From JBQLZQ01 sp052168355 (GTDB taxonomy: Bacteria; Pseudomonadota; Alphaproteobacteria; DSM-16000; Inquilinaceae), in contig JBQLZQ010000069.1 in assembly GCA_052168355.1 (NCBI GenBank), forward strand, positions 1 through 45,111: a stretch of 45,111 nucleotides of DNA, written 5' to 3'. Position 1 is the first letter of the stretch, and every line of letters begins with the position of its first letter. A model generated the notes under the pieces. It saw only the letters and a program-made list of their open reading frames with translations, had not been told where the DNA came from and did no database searches. Both the position numbers and the translations under genes were made by a program. Below are positions 24,391-32,752 of the stretch, one piece after another.

Positions 24391-25986
24391 GTGAACGTGT
24401 CGGAGGTGATGGCGCGCTATCTCAAAGCCGCGGAAATCAACGTAATCTTCGGATATCCGGGCGATCCCTCGGTCGAGTTCCTCGAGGGCTGCCGCCGCGA
24501 GGAAATGCGGTTCGTCCTTGCCGGACGCGAGGGTACGGCCGGGTTGATGGCCGAGGCCTGGGGCATGCTGACCGGGCGGCCCGGCGTCGCCCTGTCCACG
24601 TTGGGGCCCGGTTCGACCAACCTCGTGAATGCTGTCGCGAATGCCTGGCTCGACCGCACGCCTATGATCGCGATCTCGGGCCAGATCGATACGAAGCGCC
24701 TGCCGACCTTCACCCATCAGGTCGTCGATCAGCACGCGTTGTTCGGCCCGGTCTCGAAATGGGCCGGGACCGTGGCGGCTCACAATATCGGGCACGTCAT
24801 GCGCAAGGCGCATCGTCTGGCCTGCGCGCCAAGGCCGGGGCCGGTGCATCTGACAACGCCGGCGGACGTTGTCGGTGCCGAGGCACAGGATGACCGGGTC
24901 GAGTTGCCACCGGTTCGTGCCGCTGCGCAGGCCATGCAGGTGATCGGCGAGATGGGCGATCCCCTGGCGACGATCGCGAAGGCCCGGCGGCCGATCATTC
25001 TGTTCGGCATCTCCGCTATGCAGACCGGCGCCGGGGCCCAGATCGTCAAACTGGCCGAGCGGATCGGCGCAGCCATAGTCGCCGCGCCGATGGCCAAGGG
25101 CACCGTGACCGAGAACCATCCTCTCTTCGCCGGCACGCTCGACATGGCTTGCAATGACCTGATGTGGGAGTTTCTGGGCCGGGGAGATCTGATCCTTTGC
25201 GCCGGTTTCGACGCCGTCGAGTTGATCAAGCCATGGAAGGTGGCCGCCCCCGTTATCCACATCGACGAGGTGCCGAACACCGACCAGATCTACTCCGCCG
25301 AGATCGAGATGGTTGGCCCCCTGCCCCTGATGCTGGCGGCGCTCGCCGACCAGGCGCGAGAGGCGCCCGGCTGGCCCGAGGCCGAGATCGCAGCCCATCG
25401 CGAGGCCCTGCAGGCCGCCTTCGATTCCGGCCGCGTTACCGGCGCGCTGAATCCGTCCGATGTGATCCGCGTGGCGCGCGGCGTGGCGGCCCCCGATGCC
25501 ATCGCGACGACCGATGTCGGCTCCCACAAGCTGCTCGTCGGACAGGGTTGGCGGCCCTCGGGGCCACGCGGCCTCCTGATGACAAATGGTCTTTCCTCGA
25601 TGGGCTTCTCCCTGCCCGCCGCGATCGCCGCCAAGATCGTGCATCCGGAACGCGAGGTGATCTGCTTCACCGGCGACGGTGGCTTTGCCATGGTCCAGTC
25701 CGAACTGCGCCTCGCCGCGTCGCTGAAGCTGGGGATCAAGGTCCTGGTCCTGGTGGACAACTCATTGAACCGGATCGAGCTGAAGCAGATGGCGCGTCAA
25801 TATCCCTCGACCGGAACGCGGATCGACCAGGTGGACGTGCCCGCTCTGGCCCGCGCCATGGGGTGCGAGGGGGTGGACGCGCGCAGCGAGGCCGAACTCG
25901 AGAGCGCGCTGGCCGCCGATCCGGGGACGACCCCGCTGGTGATCGGGGCGCATATCGACCCCGCGCAGTACGCGGCGCAGTTCTGA
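24391..25986 (+). CDS. Thiamine-diphosphate enzyme, acetolactate-synthase-like
   Basis: A 531-residue protein with the three ThDP-enzyme domains. The catalytic Glu is E47 in GREGTAG; the central domain has the Rossmann-like IILFGISAMQTGAG region; the Mg/ThDP motif GDGGFAMVQSELRLAASLK to DNS begins near 428. It would decarboxylate a 2-oxo acid or ligate its C2 unit; which one is not evident, and it is not clearly IlvB, Xsc or a benzoylformate decarboxylase. I chose the GTG at 24391 because GGAGG lies 8 bases upstream; an ATG at 24376 would add five residues. The stop overlaps the aldehyde dehydrogenase start (TGATG), so decarboxylation to an aldehyde followed by oxidation is a natural reading. 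Confidence 0.88.
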   Translation: MNVSEVMARYLKAAEINVIFGYPGDPSVEFLEGCRREEMRFVLAGREGTAGLMAEAWGMLTGRPGVALSTLGPGSTNLVNAVANAWLDRTPMIAISGQIDTKRLPTFTHQVVDQHALFGPVSKWAGTVAAHNIGHVMRKAHRLACAPRPGPVHLTTPADVVGAEAQDDRVELPPVRAAAQAMQVIGEMGDPLATIAKARRPIILFGISAMQTGAGAQIVKLAERIGAAIVAAPMAKGTVTENHPLFAGTLDMACNDLMWEFLGRGDLILCAGFDAVELIKPWKVAAPVIHIDEVPNTDQIYSAEIEMVGPLPLMLAALADQAREAPGWPEAEIAAHREALQAAFDSGRVTGALNPSDVIRVARGVAAPDAIATTDVGSHKLLVGQGWRPSGPRGLLMTNGLSSMGFSLPAAIAAKIVHPEREVICFTGDGGFAMVQSELRLAASLKLGIKVLVLVDNSLNRIELKQMARQYPSTGTRIDQVDVPALARAMGCEGVDARSEAELESALAADPGTTPLVIGAHIDPAQYAAQF

Positions 25987-27395
25987 TGGCGGCGCGGCCA
26001 GAGGGGCCTACGGCCTGCTTCGTCGCCGGGCGCTGGCTTGAGGGTCCAGGCTTTGAGGTACTGGATAAGTATGCGCTGCGGCCACTCGCCCGCGTGACGG
26101 CCGCCGATGGATCTATGGTCGCTGAGGCGCTCGCGGCGGCCGAGCGCTATGTTCCCCCGCCCCCGCACGAACGCGCCGCGCTGCTGCATCGCACGCGCGC
26201 GATAGTGGCTGAGCGGCGGGCGGCGTTCCGCCGGCTGATGGCTCTGGAGGCCGGCTTTCCGGCGGCTGACGCCGAGGGTGAGATCGCCCGCGCGCTGGAG
26301 ACCCTGCGCCTGTCCGCCGAGGAAGCCGGGCGGATCGCGGGAGAAGCGGTGCCGCTGGACGGACAAGCGGCGGGGACGGGGCGGCTCGGCTTTACCCTGC
26401 GCGTGCCGGTCGGGATCGTGGTCGCGATCACGCCCTTCAATGCGCCGCTCAACACCGTCTGCCACAAGTTGGGTCCCGCCCTGGCCGCCGGCAACGCAGC
26501 GATCCTGAAACCGTCTGACAAGACCCCGCTGACGGCGAACCTGCTGTCCGAGTGCCTGAGCGCGGCGGGATGGCCCGAAGGGGCGCTGTCGGTCCTGCAC
26601 GGCGGCGCCGACGTGGCCGGCATGCTCCTCGACGATCCGCGGCCGGCCTTCTACGCCTTCACCGGATCGACCGCAAGCGGCGCGGCAATCCAGGCCGGTG
26701 CGGGCCTGCGCCGCACGCAGATGGAACTGGGCTCGATCGCCGCGACCATCGTCCTCGCCGATGCCGCCATCGAGGCCGCGGCGGCCAAATGCGCCGGCTC
26801 CTCCTTCCGCAAGGCGGGGCAGGTTTGCACATCGATCCAGACGCTGATGGTCGAGCGCGACGTTCTGCCCGCGTTCCGCGAGGCCTATCTCGGCCATGCC
26901 AGCAGGCTGCGCGCAGGCGATCCCTCGGACCCGGCCACCGATGTCGGCCCGCTGATCTCGGAAGCCGCCGCCGTTCGGGTTGAGGCGATGGTCGACGGTC
27001 ATGAGGTTCTTCTGGGCGGTCCGCGCGCAGGCGCCGTGATCCCGCCGACGGTGATCGCCGATCCGGCTCCGGGCACGCGGGTCCTGACCGAAGAGATCTT
27101 CGGTCCCGTCACCTGCCTGATCGGGGTCGATGGCCTTGACGAAGCGATCACACGCGTGAACGCTTCACCCTACGGCCTCGCAACCGGCATCTTCACCGGC
27201 CGCCTTGATGCCGCCTTCGCCGCCGCGACCCGTCTGCGCGTCGGCGCCTTGCACGTGAACGAAACGTCGTCCTCGCGCGTCGACCTCATGCCCTACGGCG
27301 GTGTCAAGGCATCGGGCTTTGGGCATGAAGGGCCGCGCTACGCGATCCGCGAGATGACCGAGGAGCGGCTCGTGACCTTTTCGGGGGTCGTGTGA
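25986..27395 (+). CDS. NAD(P)-dependent aldehyde dehydrogenase
   Basis: A 469-residue ALDH-superfamily enzyme. It has the PFNAPLNTVCHKLGPALAAGN cofactor region (split: the VGIVVAITPFN entry and KPSDKTPL), FTGSTASG, general base E247 in MELGS and nucleophile C281 in KAGQVCTS, followed by EEIFGPV and a C-terminal PYGGVKASGFGHEG. The spacing of E247 and C281 is normal. The MELGSIAAT stretch, in place of ELGGKSP, resembles the branch that acts on small acid aldehydes such as phosphono- or sulfo-aldehydes; that is inference. It overlaps both neighbours and so is co-translated with the ThDP enzyme and the flavoprotein. Confidence 0.92.
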   Translation: MAARPEGPTACFVAGRWLEGPGFEVLDKYALRPLARVTAADGSMVAEALAAAERYVPPPPHERAALLHRTRAIVAERRAAFRRLMALEAGFPAADAEGEIARALETLRLSAEEAGRIAGEAVPLDGQAAGTGRLGFTLRVPVGIVVAITPFNAPLNTVCHKLGPALAAGNAAILKPSDKTPLTANLLSECLSAAGWPEGALSVLHGGADVAGMLLDDPRPAFYAFTGSTASGAAIQAGAGLRRTQMELGSIAATIVLADAAIEAAAAKCAGSSFRKAGQVCTSIQTLMVERDVLPAFREAYLGHASRLRAGDPSDPATDVGPLISEAAAVRVEAMVDGHEVLLGGPRAGAVIPPTVIADPAPGTRVLTEEIFGPVTCLIGVDGLDEAITRVNASPYGLATGIFTGRLDAAFAAATRLRVGALHVNETSSSRVDLMPYGGVKASGFGHEGPRYAIREMTEERLVTFSGVV

Positions 27396-28789
27396 GCTGG
27401 GATGTCCTGATCGCCGGGGGCGGCAACGCCGCGCTCTGCGCCGCCATCGCCGCGGCTCGGGGCGGTGCCTCGGTGCTGATCGCGGAGGCCGCGCCGAAGG
27501 ACTGGCGCGGCGGCAATACGCGCCACACCCGAAACTGTCGCCTCGCCCATGACGAGAGCAACGGCGTCTTGACGGGCCCCTATCCGATGGAAGAGTTCAT
27601 GGACGATCTGATACGGGTGACCGAAGGCCGCACCGACCCGGAGCTGGCCGAACTGACGCTTGAGAAATCCAAGGAACTCTGGGACTTCCTCGAGGCGCAG
27701 GGGGTGCGCTTCCAGCCCTCACTCGGCGGCACGCTCAGCCTCGGGCGCACGAACGCTTTCTTTCTCGGCGGCGGACGGTCCATGCTGAACGCGCTCTACC
27801 GCACGGCCGAAGATCTAGGTGTCGAGGTACGTTATGGCACCCGCGTCGCCGAACTGGAGATCGAGGATGGCTTCTTCCTCTCCGCCACGCTCGAAGAGAA
27901 CTGGGAGAACGGCACCGCCCGGCGCCTGCGGGTTGAGGCTCGTACCTTCGTCGCCGCGTCGGGCGGCTTCGAGGCCAATCTCGACTGGCTGGAAGAGGCC
28001 TGGGGCCCGGCCGCGCGCAACTTTCTGGTGCGCGGCACGCCCTACAACAGGGGCCACGTCCTGCGCCTGCTGCTCGACGCCGGAGTGCATCCCGTGGGCG
28101 AGCCCAACCAATGCCATGCCGTCGCGGTGGACGGGCGGGCGCCCAAGTTCGATGGCGGGATCGTTACGCGGCTTGACTGCGTACCCTTCGGGATCGTGGT
28201 CAACGAGCAGACGCGGCGGTTCTATGACGAAGGCGAGGATTTCTGGCCCAAGCGCTACGCGATCTGGGGCCGGTTGGTCGCAGCACAGCCCGGCCAGGTC
28301 GGGCACGTCATCATCGACGACAAGGCGGCGGGTTTGTTCATGCCCTCCGTTTTCCCGCCGGAGACTGCCGATACGATTGAAGAGCTTGCGGAGAAAGTGG
28401 GGCTGGATCCCACCGCCTTGCGGGCGACGATCGAGGATTTCAACGCCGCCTGTGTGCCAGGCGATTTCGATCATAGAGTGCATGATACTTGCCGGACCGA
28501 GGGTCTCGACCCGCCTAAGAGCCATTGGGCCCGGCCGATTGATGTCCCGCCCTTCCGCGCTTACACGCTGAGGCCCGGAATCACGTTTACCTATCTCGGG
28601 GTCAAGGTGAACCGGGACGCCCGGATGGTGCTGGCGGACGGCACGGCCAGCCCAAACCTCTTCGCCGCTGGAGAGGTGATGGCGGGCAACGTTTTGGGAC
28701 AGGGATACCTGGCCGGGATCGGAATGACGATCGGTTCGGTCTTTGGCCGCATCGCAGGAGAGACGGCGGCGAGATATGTCCGGAACTGA
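27392..28789 (+). CDS. tcuA: FAD-dependent tricarballylate dehydrogenase-like flavoprotein (TcuA type)
   Basis: A 465-residue flavoprotein of the fumarate reductase/succinate dehydrogenase family. The dinucleotide motif is VLIAGGGNAALCAAIAAARG with the acidic ribose-binding end VLIAEA; a RGGNTRHTRN stretch, GGGRSMLNALYRTAE and the C-terminal GEVMAGNVLGQGYLAG flavin contact follow. These agree with TcuA, which oxidises tricarballylate to cis-aconitate. The start is a GTG that overlaps the aldehyde dehydrogenase stop (GTGA). The next gene encodes the matching TcuB. The true substrate may differ, as no classical tcuC or tcuR is present here. Confidence 0.88.
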   Translation: MSWDVLIAGGGNAALCAAIAAARGGASVLIAEAAPKDWRGGNTRHTRNCRLAHDESNGVLTGPYPMEEFMDDLIRVTEGRTDPELAELTLEKSKELWDFLEAQGVRFQPSLGGTLSLGRTNAFFLGGGRSMLNALYRTAEDLGVEVRYGTRVAELEIEDGFFLSATLEENWENGTARRLRVEARTFVAASGGFEANLDWLEEAWGPAARNFLVRGTPYNRGHVLRLLLDAGVHPVGEPNQCHAVAVDGRAPKFDGGIVTRLDCVPFGIVVNEQTRRFYDEGEDFWPKRYAIWGRLVAAQPGQVGHVIIDDKAAGLFMPSVFPPETADTIEELAEKVGLDPTALRATIEDFNAACVPGDFDHRVHDTCRTEGLDPPKSHWARPIDVPPFRAYTLRPGITFTYLGVKVNRDARMVLADGTASPNLFAAGEVMAGNVLGQGYLAGIGMTIGSVFGRIAGETAARYVRN

Positions 28790-28951
28790 GGCTTTGCAAA
28801 CCATGAGCGACTCTTGGGACAATCCAAAGCGTCGCTTTACGGCGAAAAGCATAGCCGCGAAATCGGCGGAGCGCCCTGCGCGCGCGCTATCAAGCACCCC
28901 GCTCAGGTGCCTCCGGCGAGGTCATGCGTGCAACCAAACGGGGGCCCGCGC

Positions 28952-30103
28952 ATGAGTCGCATCGATCTGCCTGCGCTTACCTCGGCGGCGCAAGACGAAG
29001 TCGCACGCCAGATGCAGATCTGCAATGCCTGCCGCTATTGCGAGGGTTTGTGCGCGGTGTTCCCGGCGATGGAACTGCGCCGCGTTTTCGAGGGCAGCGA
29101 TGTCGATTACCTCGCGAACCTTTGCCACAATTGCGGAGCCTGCCACTATGATTGCCAATACGCTCCGCCGCATGCCTTCGCGGTGAACGTGCCCGCCGCC
29201 ATGGCCGCGCTGCGCGAGGAGAGCTATGCCCGCTTCGCCTGGCCGGGCTTCCTGGCGCCCGCCTTCGCGCGAAACGGAGTTTGGATCGCCGCCATTTCGG
29301 CGCTGTCGGTGGCGGGCTTCATCCTGGGCTTCGCGCTGCTCGCCGATCCCGGCGCGCTGACGGCGAGCGGCGATTTCTACGCGGTCATGCCGCATGACGT
29401 GATGATCGGTGTTTTCGCGCCAATCTTCCTGCTTTCGATCCTCGCGCTATCCATGTCCCTGATCCGGTTCTGGCGGCAGGCGGATGCGGGCAATCGCGTG
29501 CCGGTCACGTGGTCGGCTCTGTGGCGGGCGATGAAGGACGCTAGCACGCTGCGGTATCTTGACGGCGGCGGAATGGGCTGCATGTCGCGGAGCGAGCGTC
29601 CCGACCGCTGGCGGCGGACCTTCCATCACTTGACCTTCTATGGGTTCCTTCTGTGCCTCGCGTCGACCGCGTCGGGCACGGTGCTGCACTACCTCTTCGA
29701 CTGGCCGGCGCCCTATCCCTGGTGGACGCCGCCAAAGCTTTTGGGCGTGCCAGGGGGCCTCGGGCTTGTGGTCGGCGCAACGGGACTGGTTTGGTACGAT
29801 GTCAGGCGCGACCCGGCGCTGCTGCCAGAGCGGCGAACCGGCATGGGCGCGGCCTTCACCTGGACGCTGTTGGCGCTGGGGGCGACGGGCCTCGCGCTTT
29901 ATTGGCTCCGGGAGACGCCGGCGATGGGAGTTCTACTGGCGCTGCATCTGGGGATCGTCTTCGCTTTCTTCCTCACCATGCCATACGGCAAGTTCGTGCA
30001 CGGTCTTTACCGCTACGCCGCCCTCGTCCGATACGCACATGAGAGGCGGACCGAGCACGAGGAGATCGCGCCGGCGCCGACCGAAGACGGGGTCGGGGCA
30101 TGA
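28952..30103 (+). CDS. tcuB: TcuB-like membrane iron-sulfur protein, electron acceptor of TcuA
   Basis: A 383-residue protein. The N-terminal domain holds two ferredoxin-like clusters: CNACRYCEGLCAVFP near 24-38 and CHNCGACHYDCQYAPPHAF near 62-80. About six hydrophobic helices follow with histidines suitable for heme or quinone contact (HHLTFYGF, LHYLFDW, LHLGIVFAFF). TcuB reoxidises the flavin of TcuA and passes electrons to the membrane pool. I prefer the ATG at 28952; an extension to 28814 has no sign of coding. A 160-base spacer with no gene separates it from tcuA, unusual in this tightly packed operon. Confidence 0.88.
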   Translation: MSRIDLPALTSAAQDEVARQMQICNACRYCEGLCAVFPAMELRRVFEGSDVDYLANLCHNCGACHYDCQYAPPHAFAVNVPAAMAALREESYARFAWPGFLAPAFARNGVWIAAISALSVAGFILGFALLADPGALTASGDFYAVMPHDVMIGVFAPIFLLSILALSMSLIRFWRQADAGNRVPVTWSALWRAMKDASTLRYLDGGGMGCMSRSERPDRWRRTFHHLTFYGFLLCLASTASGTVLHYLFDWPAPYPWWTPPKLLGVPGGLGLVVGATGLVWYDVRRDPALLPERRTGMGAAFTWTLLALGATGLALYWLRETPAMGVLLALHLGIVFAFFLTMPYGKFVHGLYRYAALVRYAHERRTEHEEIAPAPTEDGVGA

Positions 30104-30984
30104 AGGTCGCGTTCCTCGGCTTCTCAGAGGCAGGGTCGGCTTTCGCCGAGGCGATGATGGCGCGCGGGGCGCGGGTCACCGCCTGCGATCCGGGGCTGGC
30201 GGATCCCAGTCGCGGCACCGCCCTCGTCGCGCGGGCGAAAGCACTCGGCGTACCACTAACGGCCGGTCCCGGCCCGGCGTTGAAAGGGGCGGAACTGATT
30301 GTCTCGACCGTCACCGCGGCTAGCGCGCTGGCCGCCGCGAAGGGGACCCTGGCGCATCTAAATCCGGGACATGTCTATCTTGACCTCAACTCCTGTGGGC
30401 CGGCGACCAAAGTCGCGATCGCCGAAGCCATCGCACCGTCGGGCGCCGCCTTTGTCGAGGGCGCGGCGCTGGGCCTGGTCGGCGGCAATGCCTCTGATGT
30501 GCCGCTCCTGCTCTGCGGGCCCAAGGCCGGCCACCTGGCGGTCAACCTGCGCGATCTTGGCCTGAACGCGCGCGATCTCGGCCCCGCCTTCGGCGCCGCA
30601 TCGACCGCGAAGTTGCTGCGCTCGGTCTTTGTCAAGGGCTTCGAAGCGCTGATCGACGAAACCGTCGCGGCGGCCGAGGCGGCGGGAATCCGTGAAGCGG
30701 TGATGGAGTCGCTGGCAGACACGTTTTCGATGCGCGACTTCCGCGCCCTCGCGACGCACCACCTGGCCCGGCTGGCGGCGCACGGGCCGCGACGGGCCGA
30801 GGAGCTGCACGAGGCAGCCTCCCTACTGCGCGCGCTGAACATCGCGCCGCATATCACCGAGGCCGCCGCACGGCGTCAAGCCGCTGGGGCTGGAGCTCAC
30901 CGCGGCAAAGAACACCGTTCGGCAGAGCCCATCAACCGACGACCCAAGTTGCACGGGGGTGGCAAATACCATCCAAGTGGCTAA
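30100..30984 (+). CDS. NAD(P)-binding hydroxyacid dehydrogenase, 6PGDH-like with DUF1932 C-terminus
   Basis: A 294-residue protein of the beta-hydroxyacid dehydrogenase superfamily. The Rossmann motif is VAFLGFSEAGSAFAEAM, and the DUF1932 helical domain contains the conserved Lys in STAKLLRSVFVKGFEAL. Relatives act on 3-hydroxyisobutyrate, 2-hydroxy-3-oxo acids or threonate. The start ATGA overlaps the tcuB stop. After ITEAAARRQ at about residue 255 the tail (AGAGAHRGKEHRSAEPIN) is unlike the family, so the last 35-40 residues may come from a frameshift or a new junction. It is the last gene of the rightward operon. Confidence 0.8.
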   Translation: MKVAFLGFSEAGSAFAEAMMARGARVTACDPGLADPSRGTALVARAKALGVPLTAGPGPALKGAELIVSTVTAASALAAAKGTLAHLNPGHVYLDLNSCGPATKVAIAEAIAPSGAAFVEGAALGLVGGNASDVPLLLCGPKAGHLAVNLRDLGLNARDLGPAFGAASTAKLLRSVFVKGFEALIDETVAAAEAAGIREAVMESLADTFSMRDFRALATHHLARLAAHGPRRAEELHEAASLLRALNIAPHITEAAARRQAAGAGAHRGKEHRSAEPINRRPKLHGGGKYHPSG

Positions 30985-31561
30985 CCGGCGCGAGATGTCG
31001 GGTGTCATTCAGATGCCCAAACCCGTTGGGCATTGGGAGATCTGCCCAGCGGACCACGGCACCGGTCGCTCATTCTCCGCCCCCCGAAGCGATGCGATGT
31101 GATCGCTATGGGGACTTCCAAAAGCGGCCCGATGGATCGACCTCTGCCCAGGAGCGTGAGGTAGTAGGAGCGATGGGGTTCGCCGCCGATCAAATGGCAA
31201 AATCCACAAGCACGTCAGTCAAGACGGTGAGTCGGATCTACCGCCATTTGCATATCGGAGAGTTGGGGGACATGGCCGCCGTTTTGAATTCATTCCGTGC
31301 CACAGGCCCGGATTGCGTCGATAGGGACCAAAAACCCGATGCCGGGTTTCCCTGACCGCATCAACGCCCAAGAAAAAGGACCGAATGGGCGAGGATGCGG
31401 CTCGCAGCATGGTCGAGCACGACCGCCGCTGCCCTGCCGACCGTGGCCACTTGCGCCGCAGTCAGGCGCAGCGTGATGTCGATACCGTTCAACGCCTTGA
31501 GCGTGCCCTGCCCTATACCAGCCGCATCCAGGTGACGCGATGCAATGATGGACCGTCAATG
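30985..31561. other. Gap between the tcu-type and nar-type islands
   Basis: Apart from the HTH remnant at 31134-31293, the gap holds one minus-strand open stretch, 31361-31549 (about 62 codons, no ATG, ending VLFLGR), that I cannot place. No terminator, tRNA or repeat was seen. It marks the junction of two islands. Confidence 0.35.
31134..31293 (+). pseudogene. Decayed LuxR/NarL-type HTH fragment
   Basis: Within an open stretch the sequence reads STSAQEREVVGAMGFAADQM followed by AKSTSTSVKTV and SRIYRHLHIGELGD. This follows the LuxR-type HTH pattern (xREREVLxxM...QMAKxxxxSVKTV...RIxRxLxIxxxxE), with a three-residue loss before SRIY. No receiver or sensor domain precedes it. I take it as a remnant, low confidence. 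Confidence 0.35.
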
Positions 31562-32173
31562 TTACGTCTCCTGTCGGAAATGGCCGGGCCCCATGCTGCA
31601 ATCGAGGTCGCGCAGGCGGCCGTCCTTCAATCCGTAGATCAGGCCATGCGCGCGGATATTCGCGCCACGCCGCCATGCCTTTTGCAGGATCGGCGTCTCG
31701 CACACGCGCCGGACGCCCTCGACCACGTTCAGTTCGGCCAGCCGGTCGCGTCTCCCCTCGATGTTGGGTTCCCGCCCCAGATCGACAGCATAGCTTCGCG
31801 CGAGGCGACGGATCGGCTCCAGCCAGTGATCGGCCAGACCATGCGGCAGATCCTCGGTCGCGGCCTTGACGCCGCCACAGCCGTAATGGCCGCAGACGAT
31901 GATCTCACGCACGCTCAAGGCCTCGACCGCGAATTCCAGCGCCGACAGAAGGTTCATGTCAGAGGAATGGACGACATTGGCGACGTTGCGATGGACGAAA
32001 ACCTCGCCCGGGTCGAGGCCCGCGACGACGTTTGCCGGAACCCGGCTGTCCGAACAGCCGATCCAAAAAAACTCAGGGGTCTGTTGGGCCGCCAGCCGCG
32101 TGAAATATCCCGGTTCTTCGGCATGGCGTTTTGCCGACCAGTCCCGATTGCGCACCAGAATATCATTCAGCAT
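31562..32173 (-). CDS. Beta-class carbonic anhydrase
   Basis: A 203-residue cytoplasmic enzyme that interconverts CO2 and bicarbonate. The zinc ligands and dyad are C40 and D42 with R44 in IGCSDSRVPA, H96 and C99 in VCGHYGCGGV; HRNVANVV is the standard middle motif. The start overlaps the hemerythrin gene by 11 bases. It is the last gene of the nar operon as laid out here. A pH or bicarbonate role during denitrification is plausible but inferred; the gene may simply be co-transcribed. Confidence 0.93.
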   Translation of the reverse strand: MLNDILVRNRDWSAKRHAEEPGYFTRLAAQQTPEFFWIGCSDSRVPANVVAGLDPGEVFVHRNVANVVHSSDMNLLSALEFAVEALSVREIIVCGHYGCGGVKAATEDLPHGLADHWLEPIRRLARSYAVDLGREPNIEGRRDRLAELNVVEGVRRVCETPILQKAWRRGANIRAHGLIYGLKDGRLRDLDCSMGPGHFRQET

Positions 32174-32732
32174 CCGCCGTCTCCAAAACAGGCGGCAGCC
32201 CACGCCGCGACCGCATGTGTTGCGACAGTGTCTGCAGGTCACGTTGCGTCAGGCGGGCGCGGGCAATCGGCAGCAGGATCGCGTTCTCGGCGACAAGGTG
32301 GCGGCGAACGTGACCGGCGAACCGCCTCAGCATCGTACCGTCCTCGGGCGACAGATCACACCCAGTGTCGAGACAGCGGGCAAGCGTCGTGCGCACCACG
32401 GGCAAAAGACGTGCGGCCTCGTCCTGGTCGATCCTGATCCGCGTGATCGCGCGTTCGATGGCATCGTCGGCCGTGCAGCGCTGCGCAAGGAGCGGGAACA
32501 GATCCTCGGCCTCGTCGCGCATGTGCACGTTCAACTCCTCGTTCAGGAAGCGCAGCACGATCAGAGCGGCCCATCGGTCAAACGATGGGGAGGTCGCGAG
32601 CCCGTCGATCACCGCGCAGATCTGCCGTTCGCGCAAGTGATCTTCGCTGATGAAGTCAAGCGGAGCGGCAAGCAGTATCGGGTCTATCGGGGAAAGACAG
32701 CTTCCGCGACGCGCTGACTCCGGTCGTTTCAT
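32163..32732 (-). CDS. Hemerythrin-like HHE domain protein
   Basis: A 189-residue protein with a four-helix diiron HHE domain. Candidate ligands are H32 in EDHLRE, H70 and E74 in NVHMRDEAEDLFP, and H141, H145 and E149 in FAGHVRRHLVAENAILLP. The same scaffold occurs in YtfE/DnrN-type proteins, which respond to nitric oxide damage. The ATG at 32732 has AAAGGG upstream; longer frames run into the parvulin gene. Located 20 bases after the parvulin gene and overlapping the carbonic anhydrase gene, it is probably expressed with nitrate reductase and could bind O2 or NO. Confidence 0.85.
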   Translation of the reverse strand: MKRPESARRGSCLSPIDPILLAAPLDFISEDHLRERQICAVIDGLATSPSFDRWAALIVLRFLNEELNVHMRDEAEDLFPLLAQRCTADDAIERAITRIRIDQDEAARLLPVVRTTLARCLDTGCDLSPEDGTMLRRFAGHVRRHLVAENAILLPIARARLTQRDLQTLSQHMRSRRGLPPVLETADAE

Positions 32733-32752
32733 GACACGCCCTTTCGCGCGTT

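Noticed and set aside
28814..28951. N-terminal extension of the tcuB-like gene
   Set aside because: The 46 extra residues show no similarity to TcuB, while the ATG at 28952 gives the usual family length.
31361..31549. Minus-strand open stretch of about 62 codons near the carbonic anhydrase gene end
   Set aside because: No start codon, no ribosome site and no family I recognise; kept only as a note in the gap entry.
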